This document shows positions 51,095-60,390 of a stretch of 64,000 bases of DNA, piece after piece. The position numbers and the translations under genes are program-made. The stretch's first letter is position 1. Each line of letters begins with the position of its first letter. Below the pieces are notes generated by a model. It made no database searches and had not been told where the DNA came from. It worked only from the letters and a program-made list of their open reading frames with translations. Source of the DNA: Lachnospiraceae bacterium (GTDB taxonomy: Bacteria; Bacillota; Clostridia; Lachnospirales; Lachnospiraceae); the NCBI GenBank assembly GCA_017546025.1, contig JAFYYS010000015.1:47814-111813 (forward strand), given 5' to 3'.

Positions 51095-53459
51095 ACTGTC
51101 GCTTCGTTATGTATTTCGGAAAAAAACACAGTTTATGATTATGTTCGTTGCAACTGTTTTGGCAACCCTTCTGTTCTTTTCTGTTTTGCATATCTCACGG
51201 GGGTTGTGCAGAACAATTCAGAACGATGCCAGACATCGCTACGGAGACTACTCAGTCGGTGTAGCATACGCAGATTCTGAAACGCAAAGTTCTTTTAGAA
51301 ATCTGTTTTCGAATTATGGCATAATTTCAAAGGATTTCTCTGGGTATTTAGAGTATGAGGGGCAGTTTTTTTGTTTGTGGTCTGTTTCGAACGATTGGTA
51401 TGAGTGCTTCGATTGTAATTTGATAGATGGAGAATACCCACGCCATGAAGGGGAAATACTTGTTCCTGACAATTTACCCGGAATGAGTAAAGGAGATATA
51501 GGGAAAACAGTTTCGGCAACTGTTTTTATGAGGAGTGATTCCGATGGGAACTTATTGGATGAGCGGTACGGAATTCAAGAAACGGAAAGAAAAACAGTTG
51601 TCGATGAAAAGTCTTTTACAATTGTCGGAATATATGAAAATGATGGAAGAGCATGCATTAACAGTATCAACGCGATATGCTTCTATGAATGTGAAGAAAA
51701 AGAGAAAAACTCAAAAACTTTCTTATATACAAAAGCAATAAACAGGATAAAGTTTGATGAGTTGGAGAAAAGATACCCCGCAGAAGCTCTTTTCAATAAA
51801 GATTATCTGACGACAGTCGGTTACAGCGGGGGAGGGGAGTCGGTACTTGGAAGCATAATCATTCTGTGCACTGTTTTAATCATTCTTGTGGCAATAGCTG
51901 TATTGTTGCTTGTAGGGAATGCATTCTCGCTCTCATATAAAGATCAAGCCAGAGAGCTTGGTGTTTTGTCATCCGTGGGTGGGACCCATAAACAGCTAAG
52001 AACCCTTTTCCTATTAGAGGCTTTTTGGATCTCTGCTGCAGGATTAATACTGGGAAATGCGTTGGGGTACATATTGGTTAGCTTTTGTGTTCCTTTGTTT
52101 GGGGGGGAACTGCTTTCAATATGTTATGTAAATGCGGAGTTTGTTTTTCCGTCTCCGCTTATTTCCTTTGCAGTAAGTGGGATGTTGACTCTTTTGATAT
52201 CCTTCTTGGCAATTCTTTGGCCGTTGCATAGATTGCGAAATACATCGTCCCTTGAGTTGATTCGTGAAACCTTTCCGTTTAGGAAAAATCGTCAACTCTT
52301 GAAAGTGAAAATATGTGCGATAATTCCTTTTCTAGCCAAACGTTATCGGATTGCAAATAAAGCGAGGTATCGTATCATGTTTATTTCGCTGGGGGCATCT
52401 GCTGTGATTCTGCTTTTGTCTCTTGGGCTGTGCAATGCCGGAATTCAAGACAGTGAGGCAAAAGAAAGCCATTCTGCATATGATGTATTCTTGCGTACGC
52501 AGATAGTTTCAGAAACTGATTTTTCCGGGATTCTTGCGAGAGCATTGTCTAAAGATAGTGTAAACGTAGAAAAATCGTATTGGTACATCGAGTATAACCC
52601 GGTTGAGATCAATTCCTGGGAGTCTTTCGCTGAACAGGCAGAGGTAATCTCAATCCCGGGAAATGTTTATGAGAAAATCGCGGGAGAGTTGAAAAACACA
52701 GATTTTCTGGCTGCAAAGAATATGGTATGTTATTCTGTAAAAGGAGATAGCGTTGTTCAGGAAAATGAATCATTGTTTTCAAACAAAGAATTGATTCAGA
52801 AAACCTTTGAGGGTACGGGGACGTTTTCTGTCGGCTGTATTCCGTGGGATGATATTTGCAAGGAGTTTCCGTATTTTGCAGATATGGAAAAGAGTTTATT
52901 TGTTTTTCCAGACAATTCAGAGTTATTGCGTGGCCGGAAAACGGAAGAGGGTTGTATCTTTCTCTTCGCTGAGAATCATAGGATGGTTGCACAAGCATTT
53001 GAAGAGGAAGAAGGAGTATCTGTTCATGATTTAGCGGCTGATTTTGATCAACAAAAAACGGATATGATTGTTATGAAAGCTTTCCTCTATGTTTTTATGG
53101 CGCTTGTTTTTGTGGTTTGCTATATCAATATGTTTTTTACAGTTTACTCCCATCACAAGCTTCGTGAGAAGGATTATTTTACGCTGCAAACATTGGGAAT
53201 GGATTCCGAGCAGACCGACAGAATGATTATGTTGGAATGCGTCTATTTTGGGACGGCTACAGTATTAACCACGATTATTGGGACGGTAGTAATTGGGGCG
53301 ATATTGAAATTTGGAGCAAGACTGAATTTCACATTTTCTCTGAGCGCACTGGGAGTTGTTATCGGAGGTATCATTTTCGCTCATTTTCTTGCGTATATCG
53401 TTGTGTCGCGGAGGTTTCATAGCGTCAATATGATTGAAACCATCAGAAAATGCATGTGA
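51087..53459 (+). CDS. ABC transporter permease with two FtsX modules
   Basis: 790 residues. First helix (about 14-34), large extracytoplasmic domain (about 40-255, with SFTIVGIYEND, a MacB-like core segment), three helices with the FtsX motif SLSYKDQARELGVLSSVGGTHKQLRTLFLLEAFWIS (about 260-400). Then a second unit: helix near 430, extracytoplasmic domain about 460-650, and three helices ending in NMIETIRKCM. The second FtsX block has YFTLQTLGMDSEQTDRMIMLECVYFG. This is a full-size mechanotransmission-type permease in one chain. It works with the ATPase just upstream. The substrate is unknown; the adjacent proteases and lipoprotein are candidates or partners. Confidence 0.88.
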   Translation: MIKLSLRYVFRKKTQFMIMFVATVLATLLFFSVLHISRGLCRTIQNDARHRYGDYSVGVAYADSETQSSFRNLFSNYGIISKDFSGYLEYEGQFFCLWSVSNDWYECFDCNLIDGEYPRHEGEILVPDNLPGMSKGDIGKTVSATVFMRSDSDGNLLDERYGIQETERKTVVDEKSFTIVGIYENDGRACINSINAICFYECEEKEKNSKTFLYTKAINRIKFDELEKRYPAEALFNKDYLTTVGYSGGGESVLGSIIILCTVLIILVAIAVLLLVGNAFSLSYKDQARELGVLSSVGGTHKQLRTLFLLEAFWISAAGLILGNALGYILVSFCVPLFGGELLSICYVNAEFVFPSPLISFAVSGMLTLLISFLAILWPLHRLRNTSSLELIRETFPFRKNRQLLKVKICAIIPFLAKRYRIANKARYRIMFISLGASAVILLLSLGLCNAGIQDSEAKESHSAYDVFLRTQIVSETDFSGILARALSKDSVNVEKSYWYIEYNPVEINSWESFAEQAEVISIPGNVYEKIAGELKNTDFLAAKNMVCYSVKGDSVVQENESLFSNKELIQKTFEGTGTFSVGCIPWDDICKEFPYFADMEKSLFVFPDNSELLRGRKTEEGCIFLFAENHRMVAQAFEEEEGVSVHDLAADFDQQKTDMIVMKAFLYVFMALVFVVCYINMFFTVYSHHKLREKDYFTLQTLGMDSEQTDRMIMLECVYFGTATVLTTIIGTVVIGAILKFGARLNFTFSLSALGVVIGGIIFAHFLAYIVVSRRFHSVNMIETIRKCM

Positions 53460-53512
53460 ATAGATTATAGTAACCCAGAATTGCATCAGAAAATAGAATA
53501 CGATACAGAAGA

Positions 53513-53538
53513 AAAGGAGCGTTCGCGCTCCTTTTTTT
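53513..53538 (+). terminator. Terminator closing the AT-rich cassette
   Basis: AAAGGAGCG (53513-53521) with CGCTCCTTT (53526-53534), loop TTCG, and seven T in total. It separates the cassette from dnaE. Confidence 0.88.
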
Positions 53539-53662
53539 CGTGCCCTCGGAGAAAAAAATTACCCTTTATGATTTGTGAAAAATGTGATATGATATCATTT
53601 GGTTAAGTATGTTCTCTTTTGGCGGCAAAAACGGTAACACGAACACAACTCGGGGGTTGGTC

Positions 53663-56600
53663 ATGGGATTTACACATCTGCACGTGCATACGGAATACAG
53701 CCTTCTTGACGGATCCGGTAAAATCGGTGAGATGGTGAAACGGGCGAAGGAGCTCGGCATGAAGCATCTGGCGATTACCGACCATGGGGTTATGTACGGT
53801 GTAATCAATTTTTATAAAGCCTGCAGGGATGAGGGAATCAATCCCGTCATCGGCTGTGAGGTATATGTGGCGCCCGGCTCCCGGTTTGAGAGAGAGGGCA
53901 CCGTTACCGATAAGCGGTATTATCATCTGGTTCTTCTTGCGGAGAACAATACCGGTTATCAGAACCTGATGAAGATTGTTTCCAAAGGGTTTACCGAAGG
54001 ATATTATTACCGCCCGCGGGTAGACTATGAGGTTTTGGAACAGTATCATGAGGGCATCATTGCGCTTTCCGCGTGTCTTGCCGGCGAAGTGGCGACGGCA
54101 CTCCGCATCGGCCTTTATGACGAGGCAAAGCAGAGAGCCCTTCATATGCAGCAGATTTTCGGTGAAGGCAACTTCTTCCTTGAGATGCAGGATCACGGCA
54201 TTCCGGATCAGAAAGCCGTTAACCAGGGCATTATAAAGCTGCACCGGGAGACCGGCATTCCGATGGTATGCACGAATGACGTGCATTATATTACGGCGGA
54301 CGATGCTTCCGCACACGATGTCCTTTTATGCATTCAGACGCAGGCCAAGGTCAGCGATGAGAACCGGATGCGTTACGAGGGCGGACAGTACTACCTGAAG
54401 TCCGAGGCGGAGATGGAAACGCTCTTCCCGTATGCCCGTGAGGCGCTTGACAATACGGAGAAGATTGCGGAACGCTGTCATGTAGATATTAAGTTCGGCG
54501 AATATAAACTGCCGAAGTTCGACGTGCCCGAAGGCTTTACGGCATATTCCTATCTGGAGAGCCTTTGCCGGGACGGCATCAAAAAGAGATATCCCGATAC
54601 CTATGCGGAGCATGAGGACAGACTTGTCCATGAGCTCAGCGTCATCCGGGATATGGGCTTTGTAGATTACTTCCTGATCGTTTGGGATTTCATCCGTTAT
54701 GCCAAAGAGCATGACATTCCGGTCGGACCGGGAAGAGGAAGCGGCGCGGGCAGCATTGTCGCCTATTCGCTTCGCATCACCGATATTGACCCGATTCGGT
54801 ATAATCTGATTTTCGAGCGGTTCTTAAATCCGGAGCGTGTTACCATGCCCGATATCGATATCGACTTCTGCTACGAAAGAAGACAGGAAGTCATCGATTA
54901 CGTGAACCGCAAATACGGCAAGGAACAGGTCGTTCAGATTGTGACGTTCGGAACGCTCGGCGCGAAAATCTGCATCCGCGACGTGGCAAGAGCCATGGAT
55001 ATGCCGTATGCAAGAGCCGATGCCGTCGCCAAGATGATCCCGAACGAGCTTGACATGACCATCGACAAAGCGCTCTCGATTAACAAAGAACTGGCGACTC
55101 TGGTCGAGACCGACCCGGAAATCGCGGAACTCATTTCGGTTTCCAAGAAGCTCGAAGGACTACCGCGTCATACCTCGATGCATGCCGCCGGCGTCGTGAT
55201 TTCCAACGCTCCGGTTGACGAATATGTTCCGCTTTCGTGTAACGCGGACGGTGTCGTGACGACACAGTATACGATGACCACCATCGAAGAGCTCGGTCTG
55301 TTGAAGATGGACTTCTTAGGCCTTCGGACACTGACGGTCATCAAGGATGCGGAGGAGCTTGTTAAGAGAAGCCACCCGGATTTCTCCATGGAGAACATTT
55401 CCTATGACGATCCGGCTGTTTATGCCTTAATCACCTCGGGTAAGACTGACGGCGTGTTCCAGCTTGAAAGCGGCGGAATGAAGAGCTTCATGAAAGAATT
55501 GAAGCCGAAGAACCTTGAGGAAGTCATCGCCGGAATCAGCCTGTACCGGCCCGGCCCCATGGAATTCATTCCGCAGTATATAAAGGGCAAAGAGCATCCC
55601 GAAAGCGTGGTTTATGACAGCCCGCTTCTCGAGCCGATATTAAAGCCCACCTATGGCTGCATCGTATACCAGGAACAGGTTATGCAGATTGTGCGTGATC
55701 TGGCCGGATACAGCATGGGGCGAAGTGACCTGGTGCGCCGTGCCATGAGTAAGAAGAAGGCGCATGTCATGGCCGAGGAGCGCCGCTATTTCATCGAAGG
55801 AAAGCCGGACGCCGGTGTTCCGGGATGTAAGGAGCGCGGCATTCCCACGGAGGTGGCGGAACGCATCTTCGACCGGATGACCGACTTCGCGAAATATGCC
55901 TTTAACAAATCCCACGCGGCCTGTTACGCGGTCGTTTCCTACCGGACCGCTTATCTGAAAAAGTATTATCCCGAGGAGTTCATGGCTGCGCTGCTGACGT
56001 CGGTGCTTCATGATTCCGGAAAGCTGGCAGGTTATATCCTGACGCTGAAGCCGCTCGGCGTGACGCTTTTGCCGCCTGACATCAACGAGGGTGAGAGCGC
56101 CTTCGGTGTCGTGCGGACGGCCGAGGGAAAGCTTGCGATTTCGTACGCTTTGTCAGCAATCAAAGGACTCGGAAAGCCGCTCATCGATGCGATTGTTGAG
56201 GAGCGTAATGAAGGCGGACCGTTCCGCGATCTGAAGGATTTCATCAAGCGGACCGTTCCGAAGGGAGTCAACCGCCGTTCGGTCGAGAACTTCATCAAGG
56301 CAGGCGCTTTGGACGGACTTCCGGGCACCCGTAAGCAGAAACTTCAGGTGTACATCGGAATCATGGAAGGCGAAGCCTTTGAAGCCCAGAAGAACGTTGC
56401 CGGACAGCTTTCTTTGTTTGATATGTTTGCGCCGGAGGAACGCCCGACGGAGCTCACATTTCCCGACTGCGGGGAATTCGCCGTTGAAGAGAAGCTGGCC
56501 TTCGAAAAGGAAGTGCTCGGCATCTATGTCAGCGGCCATCCGATGCAGGAGTATGTGAGTCTGCTGCAGAAATTCTCCACCTGCAGAACATCCGATTTCG

Positions 56601-57145
56601 AACTGAATCCGGATACCGGACTGCCGGAGGTAGAGGACGGAGCCCAGGTCATTCTCGGCGGCATGATTACCGAGAAGAAAGAGAAGATTACGAGAAACAA
56701 TTCCATGATGGCAATCCTGACCTTTGAGGATATGATCGGGTCCATCGAGGTTTTGGTATTCCCGAGAGACTACGAGAAGCTTCGCGGAAGGCTTTCGGCG
56801 GACGCAAAGGTGTTCATCCGCGGCAGGGTTTCCGTGGAGGAGGACAAGCCGGCCAAGCTGCTTTTGTCGGATGTGAAGGCATTTGACGAAATTCCGTCGG
56901 ATATTTACATCCGTTATCCGTCGAGCGAGGCATTCCTTGACGACCGGCCGAAGCTTACCGAACTGCTTTCGGAAAGCGACGGAACGAGTTCCGTTATAGC
57001 CTATATCAAGTCGGAAGGAAAGATGTATCCGATGCCGCAGAACCTGACGGTTTCCGCAGACCGCAGCTTCATCGACCGCCTTAAGGAGGTCTACGGCGAG
57101 GACAATGTCGCACTGAAATACAAAAACTTAACGTTTTCGAGGTAG
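53663..57145 (+). CDS. dnaE: DNA polymerase III alpha subunit
   Basis: 1160 residues, DnaE type. The N-terminal PHP domain begins THLHVHTEYSLLDG and keeps AITDHGVMYG. The palm has VGPGRGSGAGSIVAYSLRITDIDPI and the catalytic acids in TMPDIDIDFCYERRQEVIDY. Further family marks are TFGTLGAKICIRDVAR, GLPRHTSMHAAGVVIS, SLYRPGPMEFIPQYI and FNKSHAACYAVVSYRTAYLKKYYPEEF, followed by helix-hairpin-helix and OB-fold (about 1000) domains. ATG 53663 matches the usual start; the upstream frame from 53609 adds unrelated residues. TATGAT near 53590 may be its -10. Confidence 0.95.
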   Translation: MGFTHLHVHTEYSLLDGSGKIGEMVKRAKELGMKHLAITDHGVMYGVINFYKACRDEGINPVIGCEVYVAPGSRFEREGTVTDKRYYHLVLLAENNTGYQNLMKIVSKGFTEGYYYRPRVDYEVLEQYHEGIIALSACLAGEVATALRIGLYDEAKQRALHMQQIFGEGNFFLEMQDHGIPDQKAVNQGIIKLHRETGIPMVCTNDVHYITADDASAHDVLLCIQTQAKVSDENRMRYEGGQYYLKSEAEMETLFPYAREALDNTEKIAERCHVDIKFGEYKLPKFDVPEGFTAYSYLESLCRDGIKKRYPDTYAEHEDRLVHELSVIRDMGFVDYFLIVWDFIRYAKEHDIPVGPGRGSGAGSIVAYSLRITDIDPIRYNLIFERFLNPERVTMPDIDIDFCYERRQEVIDYVNRKYGKEQVVQIVTFGTLGAKICIRDVARAMDMPYARADAVAKMIPNELDMTIDKALSINKELATLVETDPEIAELISVSKKLEGLPRHTSMHAAGVVISNAPVDEYVPLSCNADGVVTTQYTMTTIEELGLLKMDFLGLRTLTVIKDAEELVKRSHPDFSMENISYDDPAVYALITSGKTDGVFQLESGGMKSFMKELKPKNLEEVIAGISLYRPGPMEFIPQYIKGKEHPESVVYDSPLLEPILKPTYGCIVYQEQVMQIVRDLAGYSMGRSDLVRRAMSKKKAHVMAEERRYFIEGKPDAGVPGCKERGIPTEVAERIFDRMTDFAKYAFNKSHAACYAVVSYRTAYLKKYYPEEFMAALLTSVLHDSGKLAGYILTLKPLGVTLLPPDINEGESAFGVVRTAEGKLAISYALSAIKGLGKPLIDAIVEERNEGGPFRDLKDFIKRTVPKGVNRRSVENFIKAGALDGLPGTRKQKLQVYIGIMEGEAFEAQKNVAGQLSLFDMFAPEERPTELTFPDCGEFAVEEKLAFEKEVLGIYVSGHPMQEYVSLLQKFSTCRTSDFELNPDTGLPEVEDGAQVILGGMITEKKEKITRNNSMMAILTFEDMIGSIEVLVFPRDYEKLRGRLSADAKVFIRGRVSVEEDKPAKLLLSDVKAFDEIPSDIYIRYPSSEAFLDDRPKLTELLSESDGTSSVIAYIKSEGKMYPMPQNLTVSADRSFIDRLKEVYGEDNVALKYKNLTFSR

Positions 57146-57151
57146 AGGGAA

Positions 57152-58144
57152 ATGGCATTCTTAAAGGGTAAGACAGCGGATATCAAACATATTGCCGTTT
57201 TGACGAGCGGCGGAGATGCACCGGGCATGAACGCGGCCATCAGGGGCGTGGTACGTACCGCCATCGTGAACGGACTTCGCGTAACCGGCATCCGCAGAGG
57301 TTACACCGGTCTTTTGGAAGAGGACTTCGTGGAGATGGAGGCCCGCAGCACTTCGGATATCATCCAGCACGGCGGTACGATTCTTTACACGGCCCGCTGC
57401 GCGGAAATGATGACGGAGGAAGGTCAGCAGAAGGCAGCCGAAATCCTTGCAAAGCATGAGATCGACGGACTGGTTGTCATCGGCGGCGACGGTTCCTACC
57501 GCGGCGCCAAGGCGCTTGCGGAGCACGGTGTTAACGTTGTCGGCGTTCCCGGCACCATCGATCTGGATATCGCCTGCACGGACTATTCGATCGGCTTTGA
57601 CACGGCCCTCAATACCGCTATGGAATGTATCGACCGTGTAAGAGACACATCGGCATCGCATGAGCGCTGCAGCATCATCGAAGTCATGGGCCGTAAGGCA
57701 GGTCATATCGCGCTTTGGTGCGGTATTGCAAACGGCGCCGAGGAAATCCTTGTTCCCGAGCGTTATGACTATGAGGAGCAGGCCATCATCGACCGCATTG
57801 CAAGACGTAAGCGTCTCGGTAAGAAGCTTCATATCATCATCAATGCCGAAGGAATCGGTGACTCCAACGGAATGGCCAAGAGAATCGAAGCCGCTACGGG
57901 TCTTGAGACCAGGGCGACAATCATCGGTTATATTCAAAGAGGCGGAAGCCCGACCTGCAGAGACCGTGTATTTGCCTCTGTCATGGGTTCGAAGGCCGTT
58001 GACATTTTGGTAAGCGGCGGACGCAACAGAGTGGTGTGCTACCGTAAGGGCGAGTTCACGGATATGGATATTTACGAGGCTCTTGCCATGCAGAAGGATC
58101 TTGATAACTCGCTTTGGGAGATTTCCCGTAAGCTCTGCAGATAG
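57152..58144 (+). CDS. pfkA: ATP-dependent 6-phosphofructokinase
   Basis: 330 residues. The committing step of glycolysis. ATP site LTSGGDAPGMNAAIRG and GGDGSYRGA, where the Gly after GGD fits ATP rather than pyrophosphate use. Catalytic loop VPGTIDLDIACTDYSIGFDTA: both Asp of TIDxD are kept, with Leu in place of the usual Asn. Sugar-phosphate site EVMGRKAGHIAL and GYIQRGGSPTCRDR. Six bases behind dnaE, a common clostridial arrangement. Confidence 0.95.
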   Translation: MAFLKGKTADIKHIAVLTSGGDAPGMNAAIRGVVRTAIVNGLRVTGIRRGYTGLLEEDFVEMEARSTSDIIQHGGTILYTARCAEMMTEEGQQKAAEILAKHEIDGLVVIGGDGSYRGAKALAEHGVNVVGVPGTIDLDIACTDYSIGFDTALNTAMECIDRVRDTSASHERCSIIEVMGRKAGHIALWCGIANGAEEILVPERYDYEEQAIIDRIARRKRLGKKLHIIINAEGIGDSNGMAKRIEAATGLETRATIIGYIQRGGSPTCRDRVFASVMGSKAVDILVSGGRNRVVCYRKGEFTDMDIYEALAMQKDLDNSLWEISRKLCR

Positions 58145-58156
58145 TGAAGGAGAGTT

Positions 58157-58717
58157 ATGTACCGTCCGAAAAACTTCAAAGCAAACTGTCAGGTTGAGAT
58201 TCCGGATGACTATCTGAATGGACAGTCCATGGGCGTCTTAAAGGATATGAAGTACGGCGCAACGACGCTTGACGACGCCGGCTGCGGTCCGCTTGCCGTG
58301 TATAATGCCATGCGTTATCTCGGAAGCCCCATGAGTCTGCCGAAGGTCATGCGGGAACTGGAAACCTATGCCGCGCCGATTGGTGCGAGACTCGGCACTT
58401 CGGCGATTCTGATGATGATTTTCTTCTGGCGTCACCATGTCCGTTTCCGGATTATCCGCAGAGTGAAGAAAATAGACCGAAGCCACGCCGGAATCATGAT
58501 GTACTGGACCAAGCGTCCGGTTTTTTCGGGAGGACATTTCGTCTTTTACCGCAGGGATGAATTCGGAAGAATCAGCGTATATAACCGATACAGCAATCGG
58601 GAAGAAATCTATCGGTTTGACTCTATTGGGGAGATGCTGCCGCAAAACAGGATTATCGTCACATTTGCCTTAAAGGATAAGGCACCGGGGAATACTGTTA
58701 CAGAAGGGGAAGTATGA
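58157..58717 (+). CDS. C39-like papain-fold protein of unknown function
   Basis: 186 residues, no signal peptide. It has the order of a papain-like C39_2 domain: Cys in DDAGCGPLAVYNAMRYLG (about residue 42), His in FSGGHFVFYRR (about 125), and an Asn in VYNRYSNREE. The segment between, MMIFFWRHHVRFRIIRR, is hydrophobic then basic. C39-like proteins cleave peptides or have lost activity; here Cys-His are in place but the export route is missing, so the role is open. Twelve bases after pfkA; overlaps or abuts the ECF S-component gene. Confidence 0.65.
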   Translation: MYRPKNFKANCQVEIPDDYLNGQSMGVLKDMKYGATTLDDAGCGPLAVYNAMRYLGSPMSLPKVMRELETYAAPIGARLGTSAILMMIFFWRHHVRFRIIRRVKKIDRSHAGIMMYWTKRPVFSGGHFVFYRRDEFGRISVYNRYSNREEIYRFDSIGEMLPQNRIIVTFALKDKAPGNTVTEGEV

Positions 58718-58728
58718 AAGGAGAAAGA

Positions 58729-59394
58729 ATGGAACAGACAGAAACAGAACAGAAGGAACAGCGGAAGGAGAGCGGGCACAGCCAATCGTTTTACCGGGCT
58801 TATAAGATTGCATTAATCGGTATTTTCTCGGCGATTTCGTTTGTGCTGATGCTGTTTGAGTTTCCGCTGCCGATGATTGCACCGCCCAGCTACAAGATGG
58901 GCTTCAGTGAGCTTCCGATTATGATCGGAGCTTTTGCCCTGGGACCGGTTGCCGGCATCATCATTGACGCCGTAAAGGTGCTGCTGAACCTGTTGATTCA
59001 GGGAACGCAAACCGGCGGTGTCGGCGAATTCGCCAGCTTTGTCATCGGAGCCGCTTATGTGCTTCCCGCTGCCTTGATTTATTCTCACCGCAAAACGAAG
59101 AAGAACGCCGTCATCGGTCTTTCGGTTTCGCTTTTCACGGTTGTTGTTGTCGGAAGCCTGATGAACGCCTTTGTTCTGCTTCCCATGTATATTCAGCTTT
59201 ATTTCCACGGCGACAAGAGCATTCTGATTGCCATGGGAACGGAAGTGCATGCGCAGATTACGGACATTACGACATTCGTTCTCCTCGCGGTTGCACCGTT
59301 CAACCTGATTAAGTACGGTGCCATTTCCATTATCACGATGCTGATTTACAAGCACATCAGCAGAGTTTTGAAGAATCCTTTGGAGAAAGTCTGA
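58729..59394 (+). CDS. ECF transporter S component (riboflavin-type, RibU-like)
   Basis: 221 residues with about six helices after a polar N-terminus of about 25. Typical segments: IALIGIFSAISFVLMLFEFPLP, YKMGFSELPIMIGAFALGPVAGIIIDAVKVLLNLLIQGTQTGGVGEFASF. S components bind a vitamin and share a common ATPase/T module. The FSELPIMIG...GP.AG pattern fits the RibU group, but vitamin identity is not certain; no FMN riboswitch is seen upstream. ATG 58729 (AAAGGAG) is preferred; ATG 58714, overlapping the previous stop, is also plausible. Confidence 0.82.
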   Translation: MEQTETEQKEQRKESGHSQSFYRAYKIALIGIFSAISFVLMLFEFPLPMIAPPSYKMGFSELPIMIGAFALGPVAGIIIDAVKVLLNLLIQGTQTGGVGEFASFVIGAAYVLPAALIYSHRKTKKNAVIGLSVSLFTVVVVGSLMNAFVLLPMYIQLYFHGDKSILIAMGTEVHAQITDITTFVLLAVAPFNLIKYGAISIITMLIYKHISRVLKNPLEKV

Positions 59395-59954
59395 TGGAAC
59401 AGGATGAGAAGGTATTAGACGGTCCGGAATTGTCGGACCCCGCAGATGAGTTTGTTCATGAAGAGGGCGAAGTGGTCATAACCGGACCGCTTCGTTTCTC
59501 GGATTATTTTGCGTTCCGGCTTCGGTACAGTTATTTCAGCGTCGCAGCGCTCGGTTTCTGGGCACTTGTTCTTTTGATTGCGGCTTTTCTGGTTATCGGC
59601 TGGGACAAATACGACACGACGGCGAAGGTGCTTCTGTTTGTTGTGCTCGGCTTCGTACTGGTGTACCAGCCGCTCAACACGGCGTTACACACCGCGCAGC
59701 TGACGGAAGGCCTTAAGGCGCAGAACATCGAATTCCGGTATACCGTGAATTCGACCGGCGTGCTGGTGGACGACGGAACGAACCGCGAAGTAATCCGCTG
59801 GGATATGTTCCGGAAGGTAAAGGAAACAGGAAAACGGTATTTCCTTTACGTGATGAAGAACTCGGCATTTGTCTTCGGCAAGGACGTGCTTGGTGAGCAG
59901 GACGCGGCATTCCGCGGATTTCTTGCGAACTGTCCGGCGCGGAAGAAGGGATAG
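59394..59954 (+). CDS. YcxB-like two-helix membrane protein
   Basis: 186 residues. Acidic N-terminus, two helices (about 50-72 and 79-97), then a cytosolic beta domain with FRYTVNSTGVLVDDGTNREVIRWDMFRKVKETGKRYFLYVMKNSAFVFGKDVL. This is the pattern of YcxB-like C-terminal domains (a PH-like fold in which a Trp follows the ligand loop). Function unknown. The start overlaps the previous stop (TGATG). Confidence 0.72.
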   Translation: MEQDEKVLDGPELSDPADEFVHEEGEVVITGPLRFSDYFAFRLRYSYFSVAALGFWALVLLIAAFLVIGWDKYDTTAKVLLFVVLGFVLVYQPLNTALHTAQLTEGLKAQNIEFRYTVNSTGVLVDDGTNREVIRWDMFRKVKETGKRYFLYVMKNSAFVFGKDVLGEQDAAFRGFLANCPARKKG

Positions 59955-59961
59955 GAGGATT

Positions 59962-60381
59962 ATGGAAACGGAAAGCCGTTCGGCGGAAGAAACCTTTGCC
60001 ATGGGTGAATTCATGGCGAAAAAGCTGCAGCCCGGGATGGTACTTTGCCTGAACGGCGACCTCGGCGTCGGAAAAACCGTTTTCGTCAAGGGCATCGCGC
60101 GCGGCCTCGGCATCACGGAGCCTGTCGTGAGCCCCACATTTACCATCCTTCAGGAATATAGGGGCGGGCGGATTCCGCTCTATCATTTCGATGTGTACCG
60201 GATTGAGGACGAAGAGGAAATGTTCGAAATCGGGTTTGATGATTATTTGTACGGAGACGGCGTCTGCCTGATTGAGTGGGCGGAAAATGTGAAGGGGCTC
60301 CTTCCCGAGAACGCCGTTTCGATTACGATTGAAAAGGATCCGGAGCAGGGTCTTTCTTACAGAAGGATTACGATTGAGTAG
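59962..60381 (+). CDS. tsaE: tRNA threonylcarbamoyladenosine synthesis ATPase
   Basis: 139 residues. The ATPase of the bacterial t6A complex with TsaB and TsaD. Walker A NGDLGVGKTVFVKGIARGLG, then VVSPTFTILQEY and LYHFDVYRIEDEEE, and the WAE signature in CLIEWAENV. Normal length. AGGAGG before the start. First gene of the tsaE-tsaB-rimI-rnz-tsaD run. Confidence 0.94.
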   Translation: METESRSAEETFAMGEFMAKKLQPGMVLCLNGDLGVGKTVFVKGIARGLGITEPVVSPTFTILQEYRGGRIPLYHFDVYRIEDEEEMFEIGFDDYLYGDGVCLIEWAENVKGLLPENAVSITIEKDPEQGLSYRRITIE

Positions 60382-60390
60382 GGAGAGCGT

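Larger units (their letters stand above)
48300..53510. other. AT-rich accessory segment (likely horizontally acquired)
   Basis: From just after the hprK-operon terminator to just before the terminator at 53513, base and codon use shift visibly to A/T-ending codons (for example aaa, gat, tat, att), unlike both flanks. It contains five genes on one strand: two matrixin-like secreted proteins, a lipoprotein, and an ABC ATPase and permease. No integrase, transposase or tRNA border was found. Borders are judged by eye from composition. Confidence 0.7.

Noticed and set aside
48300..53510. Prophage or integrative element
   Set aside because: Foreign-looking composition but no integrase, transposase, phage structural genes, tRNA target or terminal repeats.
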